Shown one piece after another: positions 1-8,445 of a stretch of DNA of 51,066 nt. Positions within the stretch are counted from its first letter, which is position 1, and each line of letters opens with the position of its first letter. The position numbers and the translations under genes were made by a program. Below the pieces are notes generated by a model, which had not been told where the DNA came from, searched no databases, and worked only from the letters and a program-made list of their open reading frames with translations. Location of the stretch: contig JAKACZ010000036.1 of the NCBI GenBank assembly GCA_021820965.1, positions 1-51,066 on the forward strand. Direction: 5' to 3'. The DNA comes from Bacillota bacterium (GTDB taxonomy: Bacteria; Bacillota; Sulfobacillia; Sulfobacillales; Sulfobacillaceae).

Positions 1-58
1 ACCGGGCCAAGGCTCGGGAAATGTTGGGACTAGCTGTTCCCAGCGATTCCCAAACCTC

Positions 59-994
59 CTAGGCAGGAATCGGCGACGTCCACGGCGAATTTAACGCTAC
101 TGCTATCAAAAGAAAAGAAGCACTACATTCCAGATGGGGGTGATCCAGCAGCCATGCCGATCGGACGGCGACCGCTTGCAACAGGCCACCATCCGGATCA
201 CTTGTCGGGTCGAGCCGCGACGGCGCCCTTGAGGTGGCCGATTCGGATAGTTCCGGTTCCATTGTGGCCATCAGGTCCAACATGGCCGGCCCGCTCCACG
301 GCGGATGCCACGCACGGAGCAAATTTTGTTGCCACGAGCTCAAGACCGACCGGGGCCCTTCCGCTTTCGCCCAGTCCGCCCACAGGTCTGGCCAACGCCC
401 GGCTTCCATATGCCATCCTGCCATCGCATAGCCGGCGAGTCCGATGATCATCTGGCGTGCATAGGATAATTCACTGCGCCGACACCGCCGGTAGACCTCA
501 TGGCCGTATGCCAGCACTTTATAGCGCCAGCGTTCCACCTCGGCCACCGACGGAGCGTAGGCGAGCGACTGGGACCGACGGTGCACAACGTCAACGAGGC
601 CTGCCGGATCGTGGAGAATGCGGATACTTTGCAAGGCGAGGGATGGCGCTAAATCGGCCACGCGGTAATAGAAGCAATCGACCTTGATGAACCCCTCGAA
701 ATGCGCGACCGTATGGGCAACGCGCGGGCCCCAATCTTCGTAGAAGAGGACGGACCCCCACCGCTGAGGGCGCACCGTTTTGTTCGCCACAAGGTCGTCC
801 ACATCCTCAGCATCAACCACGATGCGCAGGTCAATGTCCGAATAGAGGTCCACATCGCCGGCTCCCAACGAGCCTCCCACAAACGCGGCGCGAACCCGGG
901 GGTCGGTGGTCACGTCGCGGGTAATGGCGGCCAGCAGCTCCTCCCGATATCGGGGCAACGCCAAATCACGCGCACAATGACGATCTACAGACAT
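59..994 (-). CDS. Nucleotidyltransferase-domain protein
   Basis: The protein is about 311 residues, with a polymerase-beta-type nucleotidyltransferase motif near the N-terminus: a GGS at about residues 40-42 followed by D53 and D55 in the segment YSDIDL. This is the metal-binding signature of the fold found in aminoglycoside nucleotidyltransferases and related enzymes. The C-terminal two thirds look helical and are not recognised. I chose the ATG at 994 because AAGGTGG sits five bases upstream; the in-frame ATG at 1012 has no ribosome-binding site. The substrate cannot be told from the sequence. An antibiotic-modifying role is possible, but a housekeeping or unknown nucleotidyl transfer is equally likely. 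It has no obvious operon partner and ends close to the left edge of the window. Confidence 0.7.
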   Translation of the reverse strand: MSVDRHCARDLALPRYREELLAAITRDVTTDPRVRAAFVGGSLGAGDVDLYSDIDLRIVVDAEDVDDLVANKTVRPQRWGSVLFYEDWGPRVAHTVAHFEGFIKVDCFYYRVADLAPSLALQSIRILHDPAGLVDVVHRRSQSLAYAPSVAEVERWRYKVLAYGHEVYRRCRRSELSYARQMIIGLAGYAMAGWHMEAGRWPDLWADWAKAEGPRSVLSSWQQNLLRAWHPPWSGPAMLDLMATMEPELSESATSRAPSRLDPTSDPDGGLLQAVAVRSAWLLDHPHLECSASFLLIAVALNSPWTSPIPA

Positions 995-1174
995 GGCAAC
1001 CACCTTTTTCATTTGTAGAAGTATTTGCCAACCATTCTGTCACGATCGCCCCCGGTTGTCACCGCTCGTGTGAACGAATGGATACCCGATGAGCCAGCAT
1101 TTCTTGTGGGACTTTCGCCCCCGAGTCTTCCGTAGGCACTCTTGACCAACGGTTATGCGACCCACGACGATCAA

Positions 1175-2057
1175 TTACTTGTTCGGACTAGCGCCCAATG
1201 CTGTTTTCTCAACTACACCCGCGAGATTAGCCACCAGCGGTGTTTCCTGCTTCCATGCCAGCACCAGGTCCCATCGCGGAGCCGGTGATTCCAACGGACG
1301 CACGATAGGTCCCCCCGGCGCCACCGGATAATCGGTCCCGATTACCAAGGCAACCCCTAACCCGGCCCCGACCAGCCCGGCGATCACGGTTTCGTTCGCT
1401 TCCTGCACGACCTCGGGTTCGAACCCGGCATTGCGCGACGATGCCATCATAGATTGCGGGATTGTCCACCCGCGGATACACGACCAACGGCCGGCCCGCC
1501 AAATCGCTAAGAGTCAGCCGATCGCGGAGGGCTAACGGGTCCTCCGGGAGGAGAATAGCCGCTAATGGGGCCGCTTCGACCTGGCGGGCATGGAACGTGT
1601 CGGGGAGCCCCACAGAACGGACCAGTCCCACATCTAACTGGTCGTTCTGCAGCATCGTGATCTGCTCCAAGCTGGTGCCGACGGTCAGCGACATGCGGAC
1701 GTGCGGATAACGCGCGCGAAACACTGGCAGGAGCTGGGGGAGGACCCGATGGGACGCTGATGACACGAACCCCATCCGCAAGCACCCCGCCTCTCCCCGC
1801 GCGGTGGCTTGTGTCTCCTCGACGGCTCGCGCGGCGTCCGCAAGTACACGGCGCGCATGGTCCAGGAAGACGACGCCGGCCGGCGTGAGTTCCTGCCGGT
1901 TGGTGCGATACAGCAACCGAACGTCCAAGCGTTGTTCCAACTGCTGAATTTGGCGGCTGAGGGGTGGCTGAGCCATATGGAGCCGGGCCGCAGCTCGGCC
2001 AAAATGCCGCTCTTCGGCGACCGCTACAAAATACTCCCAGAATCGCAAGTTCTCCAT
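1175..2057 (-). pseudogene. LysR-family regulator, frameshifted
   Basis: The N-terminal part, from the ATG at 2057, reads as a typical LysR winged helix-turn-helix (MENLRFWEYF, then AAARLHMAQPPLSRQI) followed by the first half of the substrate-binding domain. Around 1430-1440 the frame changes: after VAQCR the original frame turns into Arg-rich nonsense, while the neighbouring frame carries the rest of the family pattern (NAGFEPEVV, then GLVGAGLGVALV) to a stop at 1175. The regulator is therefore broken in two, unless this is an assembly error. A helix-turn-helix fragment could still be made and bind DNA. It lies head to head with a truncated short-chain dehydrogenase, the usual LysR regulator/target arrangement. 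Confidence 0.85.
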
Positions 2058-2066
2058 AGCGCTATG

Positions 2067-2081
2067 ATACCAATACAGTAT
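2067..2081. promoter_or_regulatory. Candidate LysR-type operator (T-N11-A)
   Basis: ATAC-N7-GTAT is an interrupted dyad fitting the T-N11-A consensus of LysR-type regulators. It lies ten bases upstream of the LysR start codon, in the divergent region shared with the dehydrogenase remnant. This position is typical of autoregulation. Binding is inferred only. Confidence 0.45.
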
Positions 2082-2157
2082 TAATTCTCCCACAATAGGA
2101 TCTTGAACATGATCTAGAGCCCGTCGTCATAATGGGATGGTAAAGGGAGGTGCATTC

Positions 2158-2274
2158 ATGCAACGGATCATCGTCATATCGGGTGGCGGCACGGGAATTG
2201 GTCTCGCGACCGCCCAGCGGTTCGCGCGCGAGCATGACACCGTGGTGCTCCTCGGGCGTGACCCGCGGGGGTGA
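2158..2274 (+). pseudogene. Short-chain dehydrogenase, N-terminal remnant
   Basis: After a strong ribosome-binding site (AAAGGGAGGTG), a 38-residue reading frame starts MQRIIVISGGGTGIGLA. This is the beta1-alphaA dinucleotide-binding unit of short-chain dehydrogenases (GGGTGIG, fitting GxxxGxG). It continues to the second strand (VVLLGRD) and stops at a TGA. The catalytic Ser and the YxxxK motif are absent, and I could not recognise the rest of the family in any frame up to the next gene at 2390. The gene has lost about 200 codons. Its translation start remains intact, so a short peptide could still be made. Confidence 0.75.
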
Positions 2275-2389
2275 GCCCGCCCCTCGTCGTTCCCACCACA
2301 GTTTGCCTTGCGGACGGGGGCGGAAGCGCAGCACGGTTGGTTGGCGGCTGGCGGAGCAACAGCTCAGTGATCTGGATTCATGCTAACAA

Positions 2390-2905
2390 CTACTCATGAT
2401 TCTCCGTGAGAACCGTCTGAACCAGCTGTACGATGGCGTCGGGCTCGAAGAGGCCTTGGTTATCAATTTCCGCCACCCATGGCAATTGGACTTTCATCGC
2501 CACGGCGTTAATTTGTGCAATGCGATCGTCGGAAACGGGGATGTGGATCGTGGCGTCGCGGTGGTGTATCCGGTCCACGCACTGGGCGTTGTCCGCCACC
2601 ACGCGGATTGGCAACACCGTGGCTGATTCCCCCAGCGTATCCAGTAACCACTGCGTGTAACGAGACGCCCCGGTGGATTCACAGCAAATTGTATCCGCCG
2701 TCGCCAACTCTTTTTTCAGTGCCTCGGATACCGCCTCAAATCCCCGTCGTTCGTAATCGGGATGGGATCCCCCGAGGGCGTCATGAACCGCCAGGAAAAG
2801 GGGTTCGGTTCGTACGAACCGAATACCCAGACGGTGTTCCAACAAGTCACCAATTGTAGATTTTCCGGCACCTTTGGGCCCGACGAGCACGATCACGCGA
2901 CGCAT
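2390..2905 (-). CDS. P-loop kinase, shikimate-kinase-like
   Basis: A 171-residue protein opening with a Walker A loop, GPKGAGKS, at residues 9-16. Such a loop at the N-terminus is typical of small-molecule nucleotide kinases of the shikimate kinase/AAA type. The size also fits this group (150-200 residues). The acceptor-binding residues of true shikimate kinase are not clear, so the substrate is open. The ATG at 2905 has GAGGGG upstream, though with a long spacer of about eleven bases; an in-frame TTG at 2932 is the alternative start. The gene stands alone on the minus strand, with about 220 bp upstream before the HAAS-domain gene. Confidence 0.65.
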   Translation of the reverse strand: MRRVIVLVGPKGAGKSTIGDLLEHRLGIRFVRTEPLFLAVHDALGGSHPDYERRGFEAVSEALKKELATADTICCESTGASRYTQWLLDTLGESATVLPIRVVADNAQCVDRIHHRDATIHIPVSDDRIAQINAVAMKVQLPWVAEIDNQGLFEPDAIVQLVQTVLTENHE

Positions 2906-3129
2906 AGCAATCCAAGCCCCTCTCGATACCAAGTTGTGGAACCAATCCTGTCCCGTGCATTTTATTCACTCCGTTACGTCATTTCTTAAACCGAGCGGGT
3001 AATTCCTGCCCCAGTCCTCAAAATCCCGGTGGATGCGCATTCGCCCCCATAAATTCCTCATGACACTTGAGAGCCTCTTTGTTCATTAACTGAGATAACG
3101 GGTAAGCTCATTGCTCCCAGCGTCGACTC

Positions 3130-3750
3130 TTACGCTACCGAGCGACGATAAATCCGGATCAAACGTACATTGACGAGGATGGGGGCCACGATGAGGACCA
3201 CAAGAATAAGAATTGTTGCGATCATGTGAAACACCCCGGGACCCGGTTGCGACGTGCAATGCGTGAGGATACCCGGGCCACCGGAACAGGAGGAAGGTTG
3301 AACGGAGACCGGAAGGGCCATCCCAATACCCGCGGCATAAAGTGCCGCAGCCAGCCCTCCAGGCCAAATGAGTGTGGCCAGCACTTTGTCACGGGTTTTC
3401 CACAGGGACGAGTTCCACAACAATACGACGCCCGCCAGCCAACCCACGATCAAGACAAATCCCCCAAACAATATGAGCCAGGGGGCGAGTCGGTCTGCCC
3501 AGCTAGTCTGCGGGGTGGAAGGAAGACCCGCTTCGGCCCGAATCGCGGCCGGGTCGCCCAGGTCGTCCAGCAGTTGGCGAATTTGCGCTTCATCTTCCGG
3601 AGCCATGGCGGCTCGGGCGGTGCGAATGTGCTCGCGGATGTCCTCAATAATTGGCTCGCGGCGCTCCAGCGGCAGATCCCGGAGAGCCTGGTGGATACGG
3701 GCGATATATTCGTCGACCAATCGGTCGTGTTGATTCTCGGAGGAGCTCAT
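3130..3750 (-). CDS. HAAS (DUF1700-like) membrane protein
   Basis: A 206-residue protein. Residues about 10-75 are helical and charged (EYIARIHQALRDLP, then EDIREHI) and match the HAAS signalling domain commonly encoded next to PadR regulators. Three hydrophobic segments follow at about 90-112, 122-148 and 176-196, so the C-terminal half sits in the membrane. The start codon overlaps the PadR stop by four bases (ATGA), which indicates translational coupling. In other bacteria PadR/HAAS pairs control membrane or antibiotic-stress responses; which response applies here cannot be read from the sequence. Confidence 0.75.
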   Translation of the reverse strand: MSSSENQHDRLVDEYIARIHQALRDLPLERREPIIEDIREHIRTARAAMAPEDEAQIRQLLDDLGDPAAIRAEAGLPSTPQTSWADRLAPWLILFGGFVLIVGWLAGVVLLWNSSLWKTRDKVLATLIWPGGLAAALYAAGIGMALPVSVQPSSCSGGPGILTHCTSQPGPGVFHMIATILILVVLIVAPILVNVRLIRIYRRSVA

Positions 3751-4139
3751 TCGGACGAAACCTCCTTAGCATGATCCATTAACTCGTTCACCGCGCGGGT
3801 AAACTGCGTCCATTGCGCGCGAAATTGGACCAGGGCGTCGGCACCGGCCGGCGTGAGGGCGTAATAGCGCCGCGGCGGGCCTTCTGTGGACTCCCGCCAC
3901 ATGGTGTCCACCAGCCCGTCCCGCCGGAGCCGCGACAGCAAGGGGTAGATCGTACCCTCGCCGGCGATGACCTGAGCTTGCGACAAAGTCGTGGCCAAGT
4001 CGAACCCGTACCATTCCCGGTGCTCTAAGAGGGCCAACACGCAACGGTCGGCGACACCACGACGTAACTGGCCCAGCCATGACGCCTCGCTTTTAGTTAT
4101 GCAGACAAAAGAAGGTATCGTCAATCGATAGAACAGCAT
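3747..4139 (-). CDS. PadR-family transcriptional regulator
   Basis: The core, WLGQLRRGVADRCVLALLEH, then YGFDLA, GEGTIYPLLSRLRRDGLV and RRYYALTPAG, is the PadR winged helix-turn-helix with its long alpha1 and wing. PadR proteins are usually repressors of a neighbouring gene. The start is uncertain. The ATG at 4139 adds about 20 residues that do not resemble the family and has no ribosome-binding site. A TTGACG-like element also lies inside this extension, so the real start may be a non-ATG codon near 4075-4085. It overlaps the HAAS-domain gene downstream by four bases, and the two form a small operon. Confidence 0.85.
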   Translation of the reverse strand: MLFYRLTIPSFVCITKSEASWLGQLRRGVADRCVLALLEHREWYGFDLATTLSQAQVIAGEGTIYPLLSRLRRDGLVDTMWRESTEGPPRRYYALTPAGADALVQFRAQWTQFTRAVNELMDHAKEVSSE

Positions 4140-4480
4140 CCCTGCGGATGCGAACAGGCAGGGCCTAGATCGCCCCTGCGGAAGAACCCATAGGCCATTA
4201 GTTAACTATGCAAATAGCGTACTAACCGGCCCAATAGTCCTGAAAAAAGATCGCACACCAGGTCCCCATGGCACTTTTGTCAAGCGGCACGAGATGACGC
4301 ACCCTATAGCATCCGATCGATCCCAGGCTTCCCGACGGCCATCCTTGCGTTATTGATGTTCATGGAAGGCAAAGAACTACTTCGAGGGGCAATGGTCGCT
4401 CAGGCCTTGGCGTACAGTTTCTTGATGCTGGCGGACAAAAGAGAGGATGCTTATCATTGTGACAATCGGAGGTATTCAGC
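4140..4480. other. Intergenic region, PadR to 4481 gene
   Basis: This is the divergent region between the PadR gene and the small plus-strand gene at 4481. I see no RNA gene. The right half (from 4356) has a short plus-strand reading frame listed separately. Promoters for both neighbours must lie here, but no -35/-10 pair is convincing. Confidence 0.4.
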
Positions 4481-4493
4481 GTGGACATGGTAG
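4356..4493 (+). other. Possible 45-codon gene fragment
   Basis: A short open frame, MFMEGKELLRGAMVAQALAYS and onward, has protein-like composition but no clear ribosome-binding site. It overlaps the start of the next gene by 13 bases. It may be the tail of a lost gene. I do not recognise the family, and chance cannot be excluded. Confidence 0.2.
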
Positions 4494-4813
4494 ATGCCAT
4501 CAGGGCTCAGTTAGCACAGACTGGTGCGGGAGTGCTGCCGAAAGGTGGGGCCGCTTGGCTGCGGGCACATCCCAAGCCTGCTCAGCGGTTATATGAAGAA
4601 TTGTTGGAGTTAGAGCCCAATGAATATGTGGAATTCGCCTTCGCGATGATCGGGTCAGTCTGGGGCGGCGACGAAGATCAGGCGTCCGAACGGCTGGGTT
4701 ACACACTGCACGAGTTTGGGGAGTGCGCCGACGTGTCTTTCCAGTGGACAGGACGCTGGCGAATTGTTGCCATCCCGTGGGACTACTTGCCGGCCGGGGG
4801 ACAAGCGGAATAA
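4481..4813 (+). CDS. Unrecognised 110-residue protein
   Basis: The start is a GTG at 4481, preceded at eight bases by GGAGG. The protein is soluble and acidic, with a helical first half (about residues 1-55) and a Trp/aromatic-containing second half (GSVWGGDEDQ, FQWTGRWRIVAIPWDYL). There is no signal peptide, membrane segment or Cys motif. I do not recognise the family. It stands alone on the plus strand between PadR and the 3' end of glmS. Confidence 0.55.
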   Translation: MDMVDAIRAQLAQTGAGVLPKGGAAWLRAHPKPAQRLYEELLELEPNEYVEFAFAMIGSVWGGDEDQASERLGYTLHEFGECADVSFQWTGRWRIVAIPWDYLPAGGQAE

Positions 4814-4880
4814 CCCTTCATCGGACGTGGGCATCCCAGAAAGGGATTTTTGGAAATTTTGGGTGCCCACCCTAAACCAC

Positions 4881-4907
4881 AGGCCGCAGTCCACCGGACT
4901 ACGGCCT
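4881..4907. terminator. Hairpin between convergent genes
   Basis: AGGCCG-C-AGTCC / GGACT-A-CGGCCT forms an 11-bp stem with one mismatch and a three-base loop. It sits between the 3' ends of the small gene at 4481 and glmS. No T-run follows on either strand, so it is at best an imperfect bidirectional terminator. Confidence 0.3.
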
Positions 4908-4989
4908 GAAACCCGAACTCTTCTACTTGCCCCTCAGGGACAAACTATGCCCCTAATTGTCAACCAGATTTTGCCACTCCTTGCCTAGG

Positions 4990-5023
4990 GACATACTTTA
5001 CAAGCCAGAGACATACTTTACAA
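4990..5023. repeat. Tandem direct repeat, 20-bp period
   Basis: GACATACTTTACAA occurs twice, at 4990-5003 and 5010-5023, exactly 20 bases apart, just beyond the 3' end of glmS. The spacing of two helical turns suits protein binding. Multiple terminal repeats of this style also occur at the ends of IS21-type elements, but no transposase is present. Confidence 0.6.
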
Positions 5024-5078
5024 ATCTGAGTACAACATTCTTGGTAAACTCCACACATTCAGAACAACACTTTCCCCG

Positions 5079-6893
5079 CTATTCCACCGTTACACTTTTG
5101 GCGAGGTTTCTCGGCTGGTCAACATCTTGCCCTCGAGTGACGGCTGTCCAGTACGCTAACAACTGGAGCGGCAGTGCAGCCAGGACTGGGACAAGCAGCG
5201 GGTCCGGCACTGGTACCGGGAGGACATGGTCAACAGGAACTCTTCGTCCCAACTTATTATCCAAGATAGCCCATACTTCCGCTCCCCGAGCCTTGACTTC
5301 CAGGATGTTGGAGATACTCTTCTCTGCCACCGCTCTCTCCGTCACGATTGCCACCACCGGCGTCCCTTCCTCAATCAGCGCCAGGGTTCCGTGCTTCATC
5401 TCGCCGGCCGCATAGGCCTCCGCGTGAATGTAGGCGATTTCCTTGATCTTCAGCTGCCCTTCCATGGCCAAGGCATAATCGATACCGCGGCCGATGTAAA
5501 ACACGTCGCTATGCTCGGCCAAGCGAGCCGCCATCTCCTGGATGTGTTCCAAATCTTCCAGGACCTTTTGGCCCGCTTTCGGAAGGGCCAAGAGACTCCT
5601 GACCAGATCCGGTCGCGCTCGGCCGCGATTTTCTGCCAGCGCAAGTGCTACCATTGTAAGAACTAAAAGCTGGGTCGTATACGCTTTGGTAGAGGCTACT
5701 GCGATTTCCGGGCCGGCATGGGTGTAGCCCACATAGTTGCTATCCCGCGCAAGAGTCGATCCGACGGTGTTCACGATGGAATAGACGGGAAATCCTTCAT
5801 CCTGAGCCATGTGCATTGACGCCAAGGTGTCCGCCGTTTCCCCCGACTGGGATATTGCCATGACCAACGTGCCCGGATCCAGCACCGGCTCTTGATACCG
5901 GAATTCCGAGGCCACCGAGACGTCAACCGGAACCCGGGCCAATCGCTCAATCAGAGCCTTTCCCACCAGGCCTGCGTGGTATGCGGTCCCGGCAGCCACC
6001 ACTTGGATGCGGTGAATGCCCTCCAGCAACTTCGCGGTCAGGCCCATCTCCCCAACAACGACCTTGTCCTCATGGATCCGGCTCAAGAGACAATCACTCC
6101 ACACGTCCGGCTGTTCCATGATTTCCTTGAGCATAAAGTGCTCGTAACCGCCGCGTTCGGCCTGGCGAATATCCCAATCCACCGTTAAGGTTTTTGGGTT
6201 CCGTTTGTGGCCATGGGCATCAGTCACCTGGATCCGTCCGGGCGAAATGACCGCCAGGTCCCCGTTTTCCAGCACCTGCGCCTGCCGAGTATGTGCCAAG
6301 AAGGCGCTGACGTCTGAGGCAACGTAATTTACTCCTTCGCCCAGCCCTACCACCAAGGGACTGGACCGGCGCACCGCCACGATGATGTCGGGCTTCTGCG
6401 CGGAAATGGCCAAAAAGGCGTACGCGCCCTTGAGCCGCTTTTCGGCCTGCCGTACCGCGGCGACCAGATCATCCGCTCCGCCATACACTTCGAGCAGATG
6501 CGGGATTACCTCGGTATCGGTCTCAGACCGAAATTGGTGGCCGCTGGCTTCCAGTTCATCACGCAGTTCCTGGAAGTTCTCAATGATGCCGTTATGCGCC
6601 ACGGCGATCACGCCCTGACAGTCGGTATGGGGATGAGCATTTTCATCCGTCGGCCGGCCGTGCGTCGCCCATCGCGTGTGTCCGATGCCGCAGGGGATTC
6701 CCTGGGGCATGCTTTGAAGCGATTGTTCCAGTACCGCCAGTTTTCCTTGGGCTTTGCTGACAGCAATCCGGCCGGGTTGGGCCAGCGCAATTCCGGCCGA
6801 ATCATAGCCTCGGTATTCCAGCCGCTTCAACCCCTCCAACAGGAAAGGAAGAGCATCGCCCTCATATCCGACGAAACCCACAATTCCACACAT
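5079..6893 (-). CDS. glmS: Glucosamine-6-phosphate synthase
   Basis: GlmS makes glucosamine-6-phosphate from fructose-6-phosphate and glutamine, the committed step to UDP-GlcNAc and the cell wall. The 604-residue protein has normal family length. It starts MCGIVGFVGYEGD, giving the N-terminal catalytic Cys of the Ntn glutaminase domain, with RWATHG and HNGIIEN motifs. Two SIS sugar-isomerase domains follow (AISQSGETADT in the first), and it ends in the conserved LAKSVTVE tail. The ATG at 6893 follows GGAGGCG. It is the last gene of the cdaA-cdaR-glmM-glmS operon. The 173-bp gap upstream contains a glmS ribozyme, so expression should fall when glucosamine-6-phosphate is plentiful. Confidence 0.98.
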   Translation of the reverse strand: MCGIVGFVGYEGDALPFLLEGLKRLEYRGYDSAGIALAQPGRIAVSKAQGKLAVLEQSLQSMPQGIPCGIGHTRWATHGRPTDENAHPHTDCQGVIAVAHNGIIENFQELRDELEASGHQFRSETDTEVIPHLLEVYGGADDLVAAVRQAEKRLKGAYAFLAISAQKPDIIVAVRRSSPLVVGLGEGVNYVASDVSAFLAHTRQAQVLENGDLAVISPGRIQVTDAHGHKRNPKTLTVDWDIRQAERGGYEHFMLKEIMEQPDVWSDCLLSRIHEDKVVVGEMGLTAKLLEGIHRIQVVAAGTAYHAGLVGKALIERLARVPVDVSVASEFRYQEPVLDPGTLVMAISQSGETADTLASMHMAQDEGFPVYSIVNTVGSTLARDSNYVGYTHAGPEIAVASTKAYTTQLLVLTMVALALAENRGRARPDLVRSLLALPKAGQKVLEDLEHIQEMAARLAEHSDVFYIGRGIDYALAMEGQLKIKEIAYIHAEAYAAGEMKHGTLALIEEGTPVVAIVTERAVAEKSISNILEVKARGAEVWAILDNKLGRRVPVDHVLPVPVPDPLLVPVLAALPLQLLAYWTAVTRGQDVDQPRNLAKSVTVE

Positions 6894-6917
6894 ATTGACT
6901 CGCCTCCATGACGAAGT

Positions 6918-7063
6918 TGAGTCGGTCTCAGCCGCACGGTTTTGTGTCGTCCTTACAGACAGGCCTTTGTCCGTGAGTTAACGGCTGCTGAGTAGCCGGA
7001 GGTCACCCGCCGAATACTTCGAGATCCCTCTCCTCGTCAACCCCAAAATGGGGTTCCGGCGCT
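6918..7063 (-). ncRNA. glmS: glmS ribozyme (GlcN6P-activated riboswitch)
   Basis: The minus strand between glmM and glmS carries the conserved blocks of the glmS self-cleaving ribozyme in order. AGCGCC holds the cleavage site, between A7063 and G7062. The P1 helix AACCCC/GGGGTT with loop ATTTT follows directly, then TTGACGAGGA, a segment resembling TATCGA, TTCGGCGG, CCTCCGGC, the short helix CGGCT/AGCCG and a GGACAAAGG-like 3' part. These match the known Bacillus RNA block by block. In that family glucosamine-6-phosphate acts as the cofactor for cleavage, and the cut mRNA is then degraded. The 3' boundary is approximate. The cleavage point is only four bases past the glmM stop codon. Confidence 0.92.
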
Positions 7064-7066
7064 CTT

Positions 7067-8419
7067 TTAACGCTGCGCCTCGGCCGACTCCAAGGCTTCA
7101 CGCACCCCCGTTTCGAGCCGGTGGGCCCACTCGCTGATGAGTTCCACATCCCTCCCTTCCAGCATAATTCTCAAGAGCGGCTCGGTGCCTGAGGGCCGAA
7201 TCAGGACGCGCCCGCCCTCGCCGAGTGCTTGCTCGGCTTCCTTGACCGCTAAGGCAAGGCCGTCAATGCTGCGCCAATCCTCGATTGCGGCGCCCAGCCT
7301 CACGTTTCGCAGCACTTGGGGATACCGCTCCACCGGAGCTACCGCCTCACCCAGGGTAACGCCCTGGGCGGCCACGGCCGCCATCAGTGAAAGACCGGTT
7401 AATAGGCCGTCCCCGGTTTCGGTCCATTGCTTGATAATAATATGGCCCGACTGCTCGCCGCCCAACCCGGCTCCCGATTCCCGCATAGTTTTGGCCACCC
7501 AGCGGTCGCCCACCGGCGTCCGCACCAATCGAATCCCGCTTTGCTGAAGTGCCCGCTCCAATCCGAGATTGGACATAATGGTGGCAACCACCTCATGGTT
7601 GGGCAAACCGCCCTGGTTTTTCAAGTCCTGCGCCAGCACGTATAAAATTTCATCCCCATCCACGATACGGCCGGAGGCGTCCACGGCGATGACCCGGTCT
7701 GCATCGCCGTCAAACGCCAGGCCCAGCCATGCTCCCGTTTTCATCACCACCTGCCGCACATGCTGGGGATGGGTTGAACCGCATTCCACGTTAATCAGTT
7801 CTCCGAGCGGCTCAGCGTTCAGGATAGTCACCGGAACCCCTAGTTTCTCGAAGACCTGAGGCGCGGTGGCGGCTGCCGCCCCGTGTCCCACATCGACCAC
7901 GATGGGCCAGTCAGGAATGCGCCCGGCAAAGATCGATACCAAGCGGCGGTGATAGATTGAGGCGGCGGTGTCCTCGTAATGCAAGATACGCCCAACCCGG
8001 CTCGGAGAGGGCTTAGACCAGCGTCTGGCACGAACTGCCACCTCCACCCGTTCCTCCTGTTCGGGTTCCCATTTCCGCCCCGAACGGTCGATGAGCTTGA
8101 TGCCGTTATATTCCGGAGGATTGTGTGAAGCGGAAATCATGATGCCGGCGTCTGCCTGCATCGCGCCAATAAGGTTGGCCAATGCCGGCGTCGGCACTAC
8201 CCCGGCTAGCATGACGTCCACTCCGGACTCGGTCAGTCCGGCAGCCAGAGCGGCTTCAAGCATGTGACCGGAAACACGGGTGTCCCGCCCAATCAGCACG
8301 CGCGCGGGGCGATCAAGCTCCAATGCGGCGCCGCGGGCGACATCCATCGCCAGCGAGGCGGTTAACGTGTCATTTGCAATTCCGCGCACTCCGTCCGTGC
8401 CAAATAGCGCCAACGACAT
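7067..8419 (-). CDS. glmM: Phosphoglucosamine mutase
   Basis: GlmM converts glucosamine-6-phosphate to glucosamine-1-phosphate. The 450-residue protein shows all four motifs of the alpha-D-phosphohexomutase family: LFGTDGVRG at the start, the phosphoserine loop ISASHNP (S98), the Mg-binding DGDAD, the sugar loop GGEQSGH, and the phosphate-binding RPSGTEPLLR near the C-terminus. The ATG at 8419 is preceded by AAGGATGGG. It lies in the cdaA-cdaR-glmM-glmS cluster. Reported work in Firmicutes shows CdaA and GlmM proteins contact each other, with GlmM restraining cyclase activity, which fits the linkage here. Confidence 0.98.
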   Translation of the reverse strand: MSLALFGTDGVRGIANDTLTASLAMDVARGAALELDRPARVLIGRDTRVSGHMLEAALAAGLTESGVDVMLAGVVPTPALANLIGAMQADAGIMISASHNPPEYNGIKLIDRSGRKWEPEQEERVEVAVRARRWSKPSPSRVGRILHYEDTAASIYHRRLVSIFAGRIPDWPIVVDVGHGAAAATAPQVFEKLGVPVTILNAEPLGELINVECGSTHPQHVRQVVMKTGAWLGLAFDGDADRVIAVDASGRIVDGDEILYVLAQDLKNQGGLPNHEVVATIMSNLGLERALQQSGIRLVRTPVGDRWVAKTMRESGAGLGGEQSGHIIIKQWTETGDGLLTGLSLMAAVAAQGVTLGEAVAPVERYPQVLRNVRLGAAIEDWRSIDGLALAVKEAEQALGEGGRVLIRPSGTEPLLRIMLEGRDVELISEWAHRLETGVREALESAEAQR

Positions 8420-8445
8420 CCCATCCTTTTCGTGTTCCCACCATA

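Noticed and set aside
2275..2389. Remaining part of the short-chain dehydrogenase in another frame
   Set aside because: No frame shows the catalytic YxxxK or other family blocks, so I treat the dehydrogenase as truncated rather than frameshifted.
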